Positions 46,735 through 54,718 of a stretch of 64,000 nucleotides of DNA are shown piece by piece. The notes under the pieces are model-generated. The model saw only the letters and a program-made list of their open reading frames with translations, ran no database searches and was not told where the DNA came from. Origin of the DNA: Novosphingobium nitrogenifigens DSM 19370 (GTDB lineage Bacteria > Pseudomonadota > Alphaproteobacteria > Sphingomonadales > Sphingomonadaceae); the NCBI RefSeq assembly GCF_000192575.1, contig NZ_GL876931.1, positions 60,193 through 124,192 of the forward strand, in the 5' to 3' direction. The translations under genes were made by a program, and so were the position numbers. Every line of letters begins with the position of its first letter. The stretch's first letter is position 1.

Positions 46735-47205
46735 CTACTCCTGCCAACTCAGGAAAAGCGACACGTCCCCCGGCATCAACAGCGGCCAGGTCACGATCGC
46801 GGCACCGATGCGGTATCCCAACGGTTCGAAACACTCCTGCAAGACGACGAACAGGGTTCGTGCCGGACCTTGCAGGGTATGGGGCCAATCCGGTTCCTCG
46901 TTGTTTACCGCCCGTCCCCGGTCGGTGCAGTAATCACTGGGAAAGCGATAGACATGGGCCAGCATTTCACCTTGTGCTGCCGCCCTCTCGACCGTCTCGA
47001 TAATGCGATCCAGCGTGTCGGCAGCCAGCGGTTCATCCCGCCACGCGGTGAACTGTTCATCCAATTGCTGGCGACGCAGCGAAATGTCGTCGCTCGAACG
47101 TCGCCTGCGTGCCGCCACGGCACCGCGTGCGACTGCAAGGATTTCCCGGGCAGGCGGCAAGGGTGCAGCCTTGTCCGTGGGTACTTCGGCGTCATGAAAG
47201 TCCAT
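46735..47205 (-). CDS. Hypothetical protein
   Basis: I do not recognise this 156-residue cytoplasmic protein. It has an acidic N-terminus, an Arg-rich helix (about 30-45), a second helix with ERAAAQGEML, and a hydrophobic C-terminal part ending LLMPGDVSLFLSWQE. ATG 47205 is supported by AAGGCGAG eight bases upstream; a longer frame to 47358 is possible. It lies in line between the tonB-like and tadE-like genes, about 215 and 100 bases away. Confidence 0.55.
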   Translation of the reverse strand: MDFHDAEVPTDKAAPLPPAREILAVARGAVAARRRRSSDDISLRRQQLDEQFTAWRDEPLAADTLDRIIETVERAAAQGEMLAHVYRFPSDYCTDRGRAVNNEEPDWPHTLQGPARTLFVVLQECFEPLGYRIGAAIVTWPLLMPGDVSLFLSWQE

Positions 47206-47422
47206 GATCTCGCCTTTCGTCTGGCCCGAGCCGAACGCGTCGGCGCCATGGTTGCGCGGCACTGGTCCCACTTGGCTCAATACTCCAGTTTCGCGGGGTT
47301 GCACAATGGGGTGAAGCAGCCTTGTTGCGCCGGACAATTGCTTGAATTCACGATGCATCCCGCACGAACAAAACTCCGGCCGGGATGCCGGCTTCGCGAG
47401 TGCAAAAACCGCTCACAAGGCG

Positions 47423-48160
47423 TCATTCGAGCCGCGACCGGATCAAAATCCTGAGCGTGTCGCCGGCATGGGGCGGCTCTTCGCCGGTATCCATGCCGAC
47501 AAGCGCGGAATTGAGTCGCCCGGAAAGCGGGCCATCACCGCCGGCGTCGAGCACTTGCGCCTGGCGAATGATGCCATGGGCATCGATGGTAATGGCAACC
47601 GTTGCCCGCCACGACTGGCGACGCAGTTCGTCGTGATGGGCAAGCAGCCCTTCGAGGCGATAGCCGATCCGCCGCATGTAAAGCCCGAGAAACGCGGTAT
47701 TGAGCTTCCCCGCCGCTCCGGTCCCGACGCCGTCCCCGCTTCCCCCGCGCCCCAGCCCATAGCCGGACCCTTCGGGATAAGTCGTCAGTTCGCGTCCGCC
47801 CGGATGAGCGGCAAGGGCAAAGCTGTCGGCCCCGGCGTCGCCCTCGCTGTCGACGCCGAGCGGGCCGGGCTGCCCCGGTGCGGAAGGCGCGGCCGAATCG
47901 AGTATCTGCGTGCTGTCGGCGTCGAGCTTGTCGGGCTTCTGGTCCTGTGGCTCGGGCGTGGGCTGCGGCGTCGGGGGCGGCGTCGCATCAGGCGCCATCA
48001 GCTTCACGCGCTGGACCGCCGGACCATGCCCGATCGGCACGACATGGGCATGGAACCACAGGCCCGCCCCCGCCATCAAGGCCAGCACTAGCCCGCGCAC
48101 AAGCCAGCGCAGGCCCGGTGACGGATCGAAATGATGGTCGTGGGCGATGACCTGAGGCAT
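47423..48160 (-). CDS. TonB-family energy-coupling protein
   Basis: A 245-residue TonB-like protein: a cytoplasmic start, one helix (about 18-40), a proline-rich spacer (PPPTPQPTPEPQ), a Gly-rich linker (about 95-150) and a C-terminal TonB domain (about 160-245; TVAITIDAHGIIRQAQVLDA). It is 9 bases downstream of exbD, with exbB before it, giving a full set for transmitting the proton-motive force to an outer-membrane partner. Confidence 0.87.
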   Translation of the reverse strand: MPQVIAHDHHFDPSPGLRWLVRGLVLALMAGAGLWFHAHVVPIGHGPAVQRVKLMAPDATPPPTPQPTPEPQDQKPDKLDADSTQILDSAAPSAPGQPGPLGVDSEGDAGADSFALAAHPGGRELTTYPEGSGYGLGRGGSGDGVGTGAAGKLNTAFLGLYMRRIGYRLEGLLAHHDELRRQSWRATVAITIDAHGIIRQAQVLDAGGDGPLSGRLNSALVGMDTGEEPPHAGDTLRILIRSRLE

Positions 48161-48169
48161 TGTCCGGCC

Positions 48170-48574
48170 CTATTTGACCAGCTTGTCGGTCACGAGGCCA
48201 AGCTCGGAAATGTGGACCCGCTTGGCCACGTCGAGCACTTCGATCACGCGTTCATAGGACACACCCTTGTCCCCTTTCACCACCACCGGCAGCTTTGGAT
48301 CAGCGGCCTTGGCGGTGGCGAGTTGCGCTTCGAGTTCGGCAAGGCTGACCCCTACCGTATCGAGATAGATCCGTCCGTCGGCGGTGATGGTGATCGCCCG
48401 CGTGTGGGGTTTGGCAAGGGACGGCGCGGAACTGGCACGCGGCAGATCGACCGAGATCCCCTGAACCGTGGCAGTTGCCATGACCATGAAAATGATCAGC
48501 AGATTCCACGCAAGGTCGAGCAACGGTGTGACGTTGATCTCGTCATAGACCTTGGTGTCGTACTTAAACCGCAT
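48170..48574 (-). CDS. ExbD-like biopolymer transport protein
   Basis: A 134-residue protein with one helix and the conserved membrane aspartate in INVTPLLDLAWNLLIIFMV (Asp20), then a periplasmic domain (ITADGRIYLDTVGVSLAELE). It is the proton-channel partner of the adjacent ExbB-type protein. The start lies within the end of the exbB gene (11-bp overlap). Confidence 0.92.
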   Translation of the reverse strand: MRFKYDTKVYDEINVTPLLDLAWNLLIIFMVMATATVQGISVDLPRASSAPSLAKPHTRAITITADGRIYLDTVGVSLAELEAQLATAKAADPKLPVVVKGDKGVSYERVIEVLDVAKRVHISELGLVTDKLVK

Positions 48575-50324
48575 GGGCCGCGCTCCCGGTTCTGGCGGCC
48601 TGGCGCAGGACGAGCGCGGCGCGCGTCACCGCGTCCTCGCCATAGACGTCCATCGCGGTCAGCTGCTCGCGGATGCGAGCCATCAGGATGTTGTAGGCAA
48701 AGACAGTCGGGATCGCGACGACCAGCCCGACCACGGTACAGGCGAGCGCCGCCGAGATCCCCGGTGCGATGGTGTTGACGTTGACGTCCCCCGATGCGGC
48801 AATGGCGGCAAAGGTGATCATGACCCCGATCACCGTGCCGAGCAGGCCGAGAAACGGCGCACCCGAAATCGTCAGGGTGAGCATGACCAACCCTTTGTTG
48901 AGCGCGGCGGCCTCGTCGATCTGGGTTCGCGCGACGGCCGAGCGGACCAGTTCGATCTGTCCTTCCGGGACACTGCCGTCCTCTTCGCGCACGGCGGACA
49001 GCTTCTGCGCGGTCGCCTCGATGCGGGCGAACGAGGATTGGGCGAAGAATGCGGTCGGATCGGGCGCTGTCGCCGTGCCGGTAGCGCCGATGAAGCGCGC
49101 GTTGCCCGCCGCGATCCGGCGCAATTGCACGACTTTGGTCAGACTGACTTCCCCGGCGATGAACCCCAGGATCAAGGTGAAGCCGATGATGACCCAGCCG
49201 TCGAGGCTGACCATCGAGGCGATCCCGCCGAGCATCGAGAAATAGGCCGAAGCCTGGCTTTTCTGTTCGAGCGCGCCGAGCGCGACGACATGGCTTTCCG
49301 GACGGGCCGCCATGGCCCCGGCACGGATCCAGTCGGCGGCGCGCGCGGTCTTGTCGAATTCGAGATCGTCGAGCAACCCGGAGAACCCTGCCAGAGCCCC
49401 ATTGGCGCCAAGCGTCACGGCCCCGCCGAACGGCAAGATGTCGGTCGCGTTCGCGCGCACCTTTTCCTGTCCGTCGAGATAGAGGATCACGGTATTGGCG
49501 TTGATCGAGACCGCGACGTGGTGCCAGGCATTGGCGCTCAGCGGTCCGGTCGAAAGATCGACGCCGTGCAGGTGGACGATGACTGCACCGTCCGCGCCGA
49601 CTTGAGCCGCAAGCGCAGGGGCCGCCGGATCGCCGATGGCGATGATCGATCCCGCACCGCCCGGGTTGGCATGGATCCAGAACGACAGGGCCGCCCCGCC
49701 TGCCTTGCTGACCGCGAGTGACGGCGACGCGGCAATGGAGACGGTGTCGGTGGCCGTAAATTGCCCGGCATCACCGATCACCCCGCCCGGCGCAGCCTTG
49801 ATCGCGCTCGTCGTCGGGCTGTTGCCATAGGACGTGCGGTCTTTCAGTCCGTTTTCAAGGCTTTCGAAGTCGAACGCCATCAGCGCGAGCCGGTCGCGAA
49901 CGGTGCTGCGATCGCTCGCCGCATCGGCCTTGCCATTACCGTAATAGAGCCACAGGTGTGTCGGATGACCCGGTTCGAGCACGGGAACCAGCACGCGGAT
50001 GATCGCGATGCCGCTGTCCTTGGCAAAGCGTTCGATCGCGAACGGCAGTGGCGTCTTGTCGTCCTCTGTCACCACGCGCAAATCGCTGCCGTCCGGCTTT
50101 ACCGAATCGAATGCGAAATTGCCGGTATGCAGACGTACGATCACCGGAACGTCAAAAGCGCGATCCTGCAGATGTGCACCGTTGGCTCCGGTGTCGATCG
50201 TGATCGACTGGCGATAGGCCCAGTCGCTGTTCCACCAGGCCATCGCGGGACGGGCGGCGAAAAGAGCATTCATTGCAAGAAAAAGGGCCATGAAACGCAA
50301 TGGGCGAATGAAGCGAGGGCTCAT
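48564..50324 (-). CDS. ExbB/TolQ proton channel fused to exported DUF2341 and LamG domains
   Basis: A 586-residue composite protein. A signal peptide (about 1-28) is followed by a DUF2341 domain (about 30-125, beginning WWNSDWAYRQSI), then a LamG/concanavalin-like domain (about 150-335: HHVAVSINANTVILYLDGQE), both predicted periplasmic. A helix (about 370-395) leads to the cytoplasmic loop and two ExbB helices in TISGAPFLGLLGTVIGVMIT and the following TVVGLVVAIPTVFAYNIL. The ExbB part is complete. Canonical ExbB has no such domains (about 240 residues). ATG 50324 starts the signal peptide. It heads exbD-tonB. Confidence 0.87.
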   Translation of the reverse strand: MSPRFIRPLRFMALFLAMNALFAARPAMAWWNSDWAYRQSITIDTGANGAHLQDRAFDVPVIVRLHTGNFAFDSVKPDGSDLRVVTEDDKTPLPFAIERFAKDSGIAIIRVLVPVLEPGHPTHLWLYYGNGKADAASDRSTVRDRLALMAFDFESLENGLKDRTSYGNSPTTSAIKAAPGGVIGDAGQFTATDTVSIAASPSLAVSKAGGAALSFWIHANPGGAGSIIAIGDPAAPALAAQVGADGAVIVHLHGVDLSTGPLSANAWHHVAVSINANTVILYLDGQEKVRANATDILPFGGAVTLGANGALAGFSGLLDDLEFDKTARAADWIRAGAMAARPESHVVALGALEQKSQASAYFSMLGGIASMVSLDGWVIIGFTLILGFIAGEVSLTKVVQLRRIAAGNARFIGATGTATAPDPTAFFAQSSFARIEATAQKLSAVREEDGSVPEGQIELVRSAVARTQIDEAAALNKGLVMLTLTISGAPFLGLLGTVIGVMITFAAIAASGDVNVNTIAPGISAALACTVVGLVVAIPTVFAYNILMARIREQLTAMDVYGEDAVTRAALVLRQAARTGSAAHAV

Positions 50325-50616
50325 GCGACTCTTTCTGACGGCACGACTGGAAGACGATGGCACTATCAGAGCAGGCGATGATTTCAGGCCGAAGGCGAAC
50401 CGGGCCGATTCGAAGGAAATTTAAACCTTATTTGATCGCTTTTGATGAAATATACGAAACAATTGACGCATTGCTGTCACAACACCATTTAGGCGCACTC
50501 AATTCCCTCCCATTGATGTTCAGCAATTCTCATTTGCGGTTTGCGTGCTATTGTCCGGCCCGGCGCGCGGCTCGTCGGGTCGTGCGTGGATCCCACCCCC
50601 CGAACGAGATCCCATC

Positions 50617-52032
50617 ATGGCCGAACTGATTGAAAACCGGACTTTTGCCGAAATCGCCATGGGCGACAGCGCCAGCCTGTCGCGCACAGTGACCAAGGAT
50701 GACATTACGCTCTTCGCCACTGTTTCGGGCGACGTGAACCCCGCGCATCTCGATCCCGAATTCGCCGCGCAGGACATGTTCCACCATGTGATCGTCCACG
50801 GCATGTGGGGCGCAGGGCTCATTTCGGCGGTGCTCGGCACCCGCCTGCCCGGCCCCGGCACGATCTATCTGTCGCAGAGCCTCAAATTCATCGCTCCGGT
50901 CAATATCGGCGACACCATCACCGCCACCGTCACCGTGTCCGAACGCGACGAAGCGCGGCGGCGGCTGACGCTCGCATGCCAGTGTACCAATCAGGACGGC
51001 AAGCCGGTGATCGTCGGCGACGCGCACGTGATCGCCCCGGATGAAAAGGTTTCGCGCCCGCGCGTCGTGCTGCCCCAGGTCCATATCACCGAAAACCCGT
51101 GCCACGAACGCCTGCTCGCCATGGCCAAGGGCGGAACGCCGGTCCCGACCGCCGTCGTCCATCCTTGCAGCCCGGCCGCGATCGAGGCTGCTGTCGAAGC
51201 TGCCGAAGCAGGCTTCATCGCCCCCTGGCTGGTCGGCCCGGAAGCCAGGATCCGCGCCGCTGCCGAGGAAGCGGGACGCGACATCACGCCGTTCCGCCTG
51301 ATCCCTGCCGAACATAGCCATGCCGCCTCAGCCCAAGCAGTCGCGCTGGCACAGCAAGGCACGGTCGCCATGCTGATGAAGGGATCCCTGCATACCGATG
51401 AACTGATGGGCGCGGTCGTCGCCCACGACAGCGGTCTGCGCACCGGGCGGCGGATCAGCCATGTCTATGTCATGCAGCTCGACGGACGCGAAACGCCGCT
51501 GTTGATCACCGATGCGGCGATCAACATCGACCCCACGCTCGAAGACAAGCACGACATCATCTGCAACGCCATCGACCTTGCCCACGTGCTCGGCCTGCCC
51601 CAGCCCAAGGTCGCGATTCTGGCGGCGGTCGAAACGGTCAACCCGGCCATGCGCGCGACCATGGATGCAGCAGCCCTGTGCAAGATGGCCGATCGCGGGC
51701 AGATCACCGGAGCGATCCTCGACGGGCCGTTGGCCTTCGACAATGCCGTCAGCGCCGAAGCCGCGCGGGAAAAGGGCATCGTTTCACCGGTCGCCGGACA
51801 GGCCGACATCCTGGTCGTGCCCAATCTCGAGGCGGGCAACATGCTGGCCAAGCAATTGACGTTCATGGGTGGCGCCGATGCTGCCGGCGTCGTCCTTGGC
51901 GCCCGGGTTCCGATCATTCTCACCAGCCGCGCCGACAGCCTGCGCACCCGCGCAGCATCCTCGGCGGTCGCAGTTCTGCTCGCCCGCTCGCGGGCGGCCA
52001 AGGGCGGCACCCAAGGCGGGGCGGGGCAATGA
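50617..52032 (+). CDS. Bifunctional MaoC-like hydratase / phosphate acetyl- or butyryltransferase
   Basis: A 471-residue fusion. Residues about 10-140 are a MaoC/(R)-specific enoyl-CoA hydratase domain (TVSGDVNPAHLDPEFA, the hot-dog catalytic Asp-His motif). Residues about 165-465 form a PTA_PTB domain that swaps CoA for phosphate on an acyl group. The arrangement is known from alphaproteobacterial PhaJ-Pta-like fusions. ATG 50617 begins the first domain. It overlaps the acetate kinase start (ATGA), so acyl-CoA is converted to acyl-phosphate and then to acid with ATP gain. Confidence 0.9.
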   Translation: MAELIENRTFAEIAMGDSASLSRTVTKDDITLFATVSGDVNPAHLDPEFAAQDMFHHVIVHGMWGAGLISAVLGTRLPGPGTIYLSQSLKFIAPVNIGDTITATVTVSERDEARRRLTLACQCTNQDGKPVIVGDAHVIAPDEKVSRPRVVLPQVHITENPCHERLLAMAKGGTPVPTAVVHPCSPAAIEAAVEAAEAGFIAPWLVGPEARIRAAAEEAGRDITPFRLIPAEHSHAASAQAVALAQQGTVAMLMKGSLHTDELMGAVVAHDSGLRTGRRISHVYVMQLDGRETPLLITDAAINIDPTLEDKHDIICNAIDLAHVLGLPQPKVAILAAVETVNPAMRATMDAAALCKMADRGQITGAILDGPLAFDNAVSAEAAREKGIVSPVAGQADILVVPNLEAGNMLAKQLTFMGGADAAGVVLGARVPIILTSRADSLRTRAASSAVAVLLARSRAAKGGTQGGAGQ

Positions 52033-53222
52033 CGCGCGGTCTCGTCAGTCTCAATGCGGGTTCGTCGAGCATCAAGTTCGGCCTCTATCGCCTCGACCCC
52101 GATGGCCGTCCGCGCCATGCGGCAGGGGGCAAGATCGAGGGCATCGGAACCGCACCGCATCTGGCGGCAAAGGCCGACGACGGCTCGCTGGCCGTCGATC
52201 GCCGCTGGACCGACGGCGCCGGGCTGAGCCACGAGGAATTGCTGGCCGAGCTGATCGACTGGGCCGTCGATCACCTCAAGGGACATGAAGTCGTCGGGAT
52301 CGGCCATCGCGTCGTTCACGGCGGTCGCCAGTTCGCAGCACCGGTCCGCATCGACGAGGATGTGCTGACCAAGCTGGAGAGCCTTTCGGCGCTCGCCCCG
52401 CTGCACCAGCCACACAACCTCGCCGCGATCCGGGCCATGGCCAAGCTGGCGCCCGACGTGCCGCAAGTCGCGACGTTCGACACGGCATTCCATCGCGGAC
52501 GGGCCGACGAGACCAAGCGTTTCGCCTTGCCGCGCGCAATGTATGACCGGGGCATTCGCCGCTATGGCTTCCACGGGCTGTCCTATGCGTGGATCGCGCG
52601 GGAACTCGCACGCGTGGCGCCGACGCTCGCCGCCGGGCGCGTGGTCGTCGCCCATCTCGGCAATGGAGCCAGCCTTTGCGCCATGCACGGGGGCAAGAGC
52701 GTCGACACGACCATGGGGTTCACCGCCCTCGACGGTCTGGTCATGGGGACGCGTTGCGGCACGCTCGATGCCGGACTGGTGCTGCACCTCATCCGGCATG
52801 AAGGCATGGACCCGGCCGATGTCGAAACGCTGTTCTACCAGCGTTCGGGCCTGCTCGGGGTTTCGGGGATCTCGAGCGACATGCGCACCCTGCACGAAAG
52901 CGATGCCCCTGCCGCGCAGGAAGCGATCACCCTGTTCACGGCCCGGGCCGCGCGCGAGATCGCCGCTCTTGCGACCAGCATGGGCGGACTCGACGGCGTG
53001 GTCTTCACCGCCGGAATCGGGGAAAACGATCCCGTCATCCGCGCCATGATCGCCAAGCGGCTGGAGTTTATCGGCCTTGCGATCGACGAAACCGCCAATG
53101 CCGCCAATGCCCGCGACATCCATGCCTCGGGAAGCCGGGTCGCGGCCATGGTCATTCCGACCGACGAGGAACGGATGATCGCCTTCGATACGGTGACTTG
53201 CCTCGACCTGCACGAGGCATGA
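52029..53222 (+). CDS. ackA: Acetate kinase (acetate/propionate/butyrate kinase family)
   Basis: A 397-residue kinase. Signatures are LVSLNAGSSSIKF at the N-terminus, HRVVHGG, RRYGFHGLSYAW, VVAHLGNGASLCAM and the C-terminal FTAGIGENDP. It transfers phosphate from an acyl phosphate to ADP. Length and motifs match AckA closely. It is co-translated with the acyltransferase and terminated by the following hairpin. The real acyl length could be other than acetate. Confidence 0.93.
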   Translation: MTRGLVSLNAGSSSIKFGLYRLDPDGRPRHAAGGKIEGIGTAPHLAAKADDGSLAVDRRWTDGAGLSHEELLAELIDWAVDHLKGHEVVGIGHRVVHGGRQFAAPVRIDEDVLTKLESLSALAPLHQPHNLAAIRAMAKLAPDVPQVATFDTAFHRGRADETKRFALPRAMYDRGIRRYGFHGLSYAWIARELARVAPTLAAGRVVVAHLGNGASLCAMHGGKSVDTTMGFTALDGLVMGTRCGTLDAGLVLHLIRHEGMDPADVETLFYQRSGLLGVSGISSDMRTLHESDAPAAQEAITLFTARAAREIAALATSMGGLDGVVFTAGIGENDPVIRAMIAKRLEFIGLAIDETANAANARDIHASGSRVAAMVIPTDEERMIAFDTVTCLDLHEA

Positions 53223-53230
53223 CGGTCCTG

Positions 53231-53260
53231 CCGCCATGGCGCCACGATGCGCCATGGCGG
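53231..53260. terminator. Hairpin between convergent ackA and outer membrane factor genes
   Basis: A perfect 12-bp stem CCGCCATGGCGC / GCGCCATGGCGG with a 6-nt loop, followed by CTCTTT on the plus strand. It can end both transcripts. Confidence 0.75.
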
Positions 53261-53270
53261 CTCTTTCCGA

Positions 53271-54707
53271 TCAGCTCTGCTGCCAGCCGCCGCCCAGTGC
53301 GCGGAAGACATCGACCTGGGCAAAGGCTCCGGCACGGCGCGCCGCGACGAGATCGGCCTCTGCCCCGGCGAGCGTGCGTTCGGCGTCGAGCACGGTCAGG
53401 AAGTCGATCTGCCCCTCGCGCTGGCGGGCCAGGCTGATCCGCGCGGCGCGTTCGGCTTCATCCCGCGCCCGCGCCAGGGTTTCGACCCGTTCCTCTGCAC
53501 GGGCATAGGCGGACAAGGCCCGCTCGGTTTCCTCAAGCGCAGTGAGGACGGTGCCGTCGAAGGTCGCCAGTGATGCCTTCGCATCAGCCTTGGCCGCACC
53601 GATCCGCGCCCGGACGGCGGCCTGATTGGGGAAAGCCCAGCTGATCAGCGGCCCGACCGCCCAGCGCGAGGCGCCCGCGCCAAGCACATCCATGGCTCCG
53701 AGCGAACTGAACCCGCCCGATCCGCCCAGCGAAATGCGCGGATAAAGATCCGAGACGGCAACGCCGATCCGCGCGGTGTCGGCGGCCAGCCGCCGCTCGG
53801 CCGCGCGCACATCGGGCCGCCGGGCGAGCAGGGCCGCGCCATCGCCGACCGGGATCGGCTGTGCGAGATGCGGCGTTTCGGTCCGGGTGCCGACATCGGC
53901 GGGCAATTCCTGCGGCGCGCGTCCGGTCAGAGTTGCGAGACGCAGCAGCGCGGCTTCGCGATCCGCCTTGAGCGAGGGAATGGTCGCCGCCTGTTGATCG
54001 CGCAGGGCGGTCACGCGGATGAGATCGAGCCGGTCGGACCGTCCGACATCGACGCGCGCGCCGGTGATGCGGATCGACCTGTCGAGGAGAGCAACGGTTT
54101 CCTCCGCCACTTTCACCCGCTCGGCGCTGGTCGTCACGTCGAAATAGGCGCGCACGGTGTCGGCAATGACTGCGAGCCGCATGGCGTCGGCATCGGCTTG
54201 CGCTGCCTGTGCATCGCCGCGCGCGGCCTCGATCCCGCGCCGCACGCGTCCGAACAGGTCGACTTCGTAGGACAGCGACAGCCCGCCGTCATAAGCCCAG
54301 CGTTCGCGCGGCAGGCCGGGAATGGTCTGGATCGAGGGCACCCGTTCGCGTTGGGCGGAAACATCGATCCCGGTCGTGGGCAATTGCGCGGCATGAGCGT
54401 CGCGCAAGAGCGCCCGCGCCCTGTCCACCCGCGCGGCGGCCACGCGCAAGTCGGTGTTGGCCGCCAAGGCGTCCTCGACCAGCCGGTCGAGCATGGGATC
54501 CTTGTAGAGCGACCACCAGCGTTCCTCGACCGGGGCGGCGGCAAAGGCTGGTCCCGTTCCGGTATCGAGCGCAGCGCCCCGGAAAGGGGCCGCCGCAGCC
54601 GGCGCCGGACGGGACGCGTGGTAATCGGGCCCCACCGCGCATCCGGCCAAAAGGGTCGTGGCAAGAAGCAGGCCGATGGATCCTGTCGTCTTGGACTGAA
54701 AGGTCAT
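53271..54707 (-). CDS. NodT/OprM-type outer membrane efflux lipoprotein of RND pump
   Basis: A 478-residue outer membrane factor. The lipobox LLAGC is followed by AVGPDY, the NodT signature. Two helical OEP repeats follow, with ARLPTT-type loops such as LRDAHAAQLPTTGIDV. It begins 11 bases after the RND permease stop and is the exit duct of this pump, the last gene of a three-gene operon under the TetR repressor at 59814-60479. Confidence 0.92.
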   Translation of the reverse strand: MTFQSKTTGSIGLLLATTLLAGCAVGPDYHASRPAPAAAAPFRGAALDTGTGPAFAAAPVEERWWSLYKDPMLDRLVEDALAANTDLRVAAARVDRARALLRDAHAAQLPTTGIDVSAQRERVPSIQTIPGLPRERWAYDGGLSLSYEVDLFGRVRRGIEAARGDAQAAQADADAMRLAVIADTVRAYFDVTTSAERVKVAEETVALLDRSIRITGARVDVGRSDRLDLIRVTALRDQQAATIPSLKADREAALLRLATLTGRAPQELPADVGTRTETPHLAQPIPVGDGAALLARRPDVRAAERRLAADTARIGVAVSDLYPRISLGGSGGFSSLGAMDVLGAGASRWAVGPLISWAFPNQAAVRARIGAAKADAKASLATFDGTVLTALEETERALSAYARAEERVETLARARDEAERAARISLARQREGQIDFLTVLDAERTLAGAEADLVAARRAGAFAQVDVFRALGGGWQQS

Positions 54708-54718
54708 GATTGCAGTTC

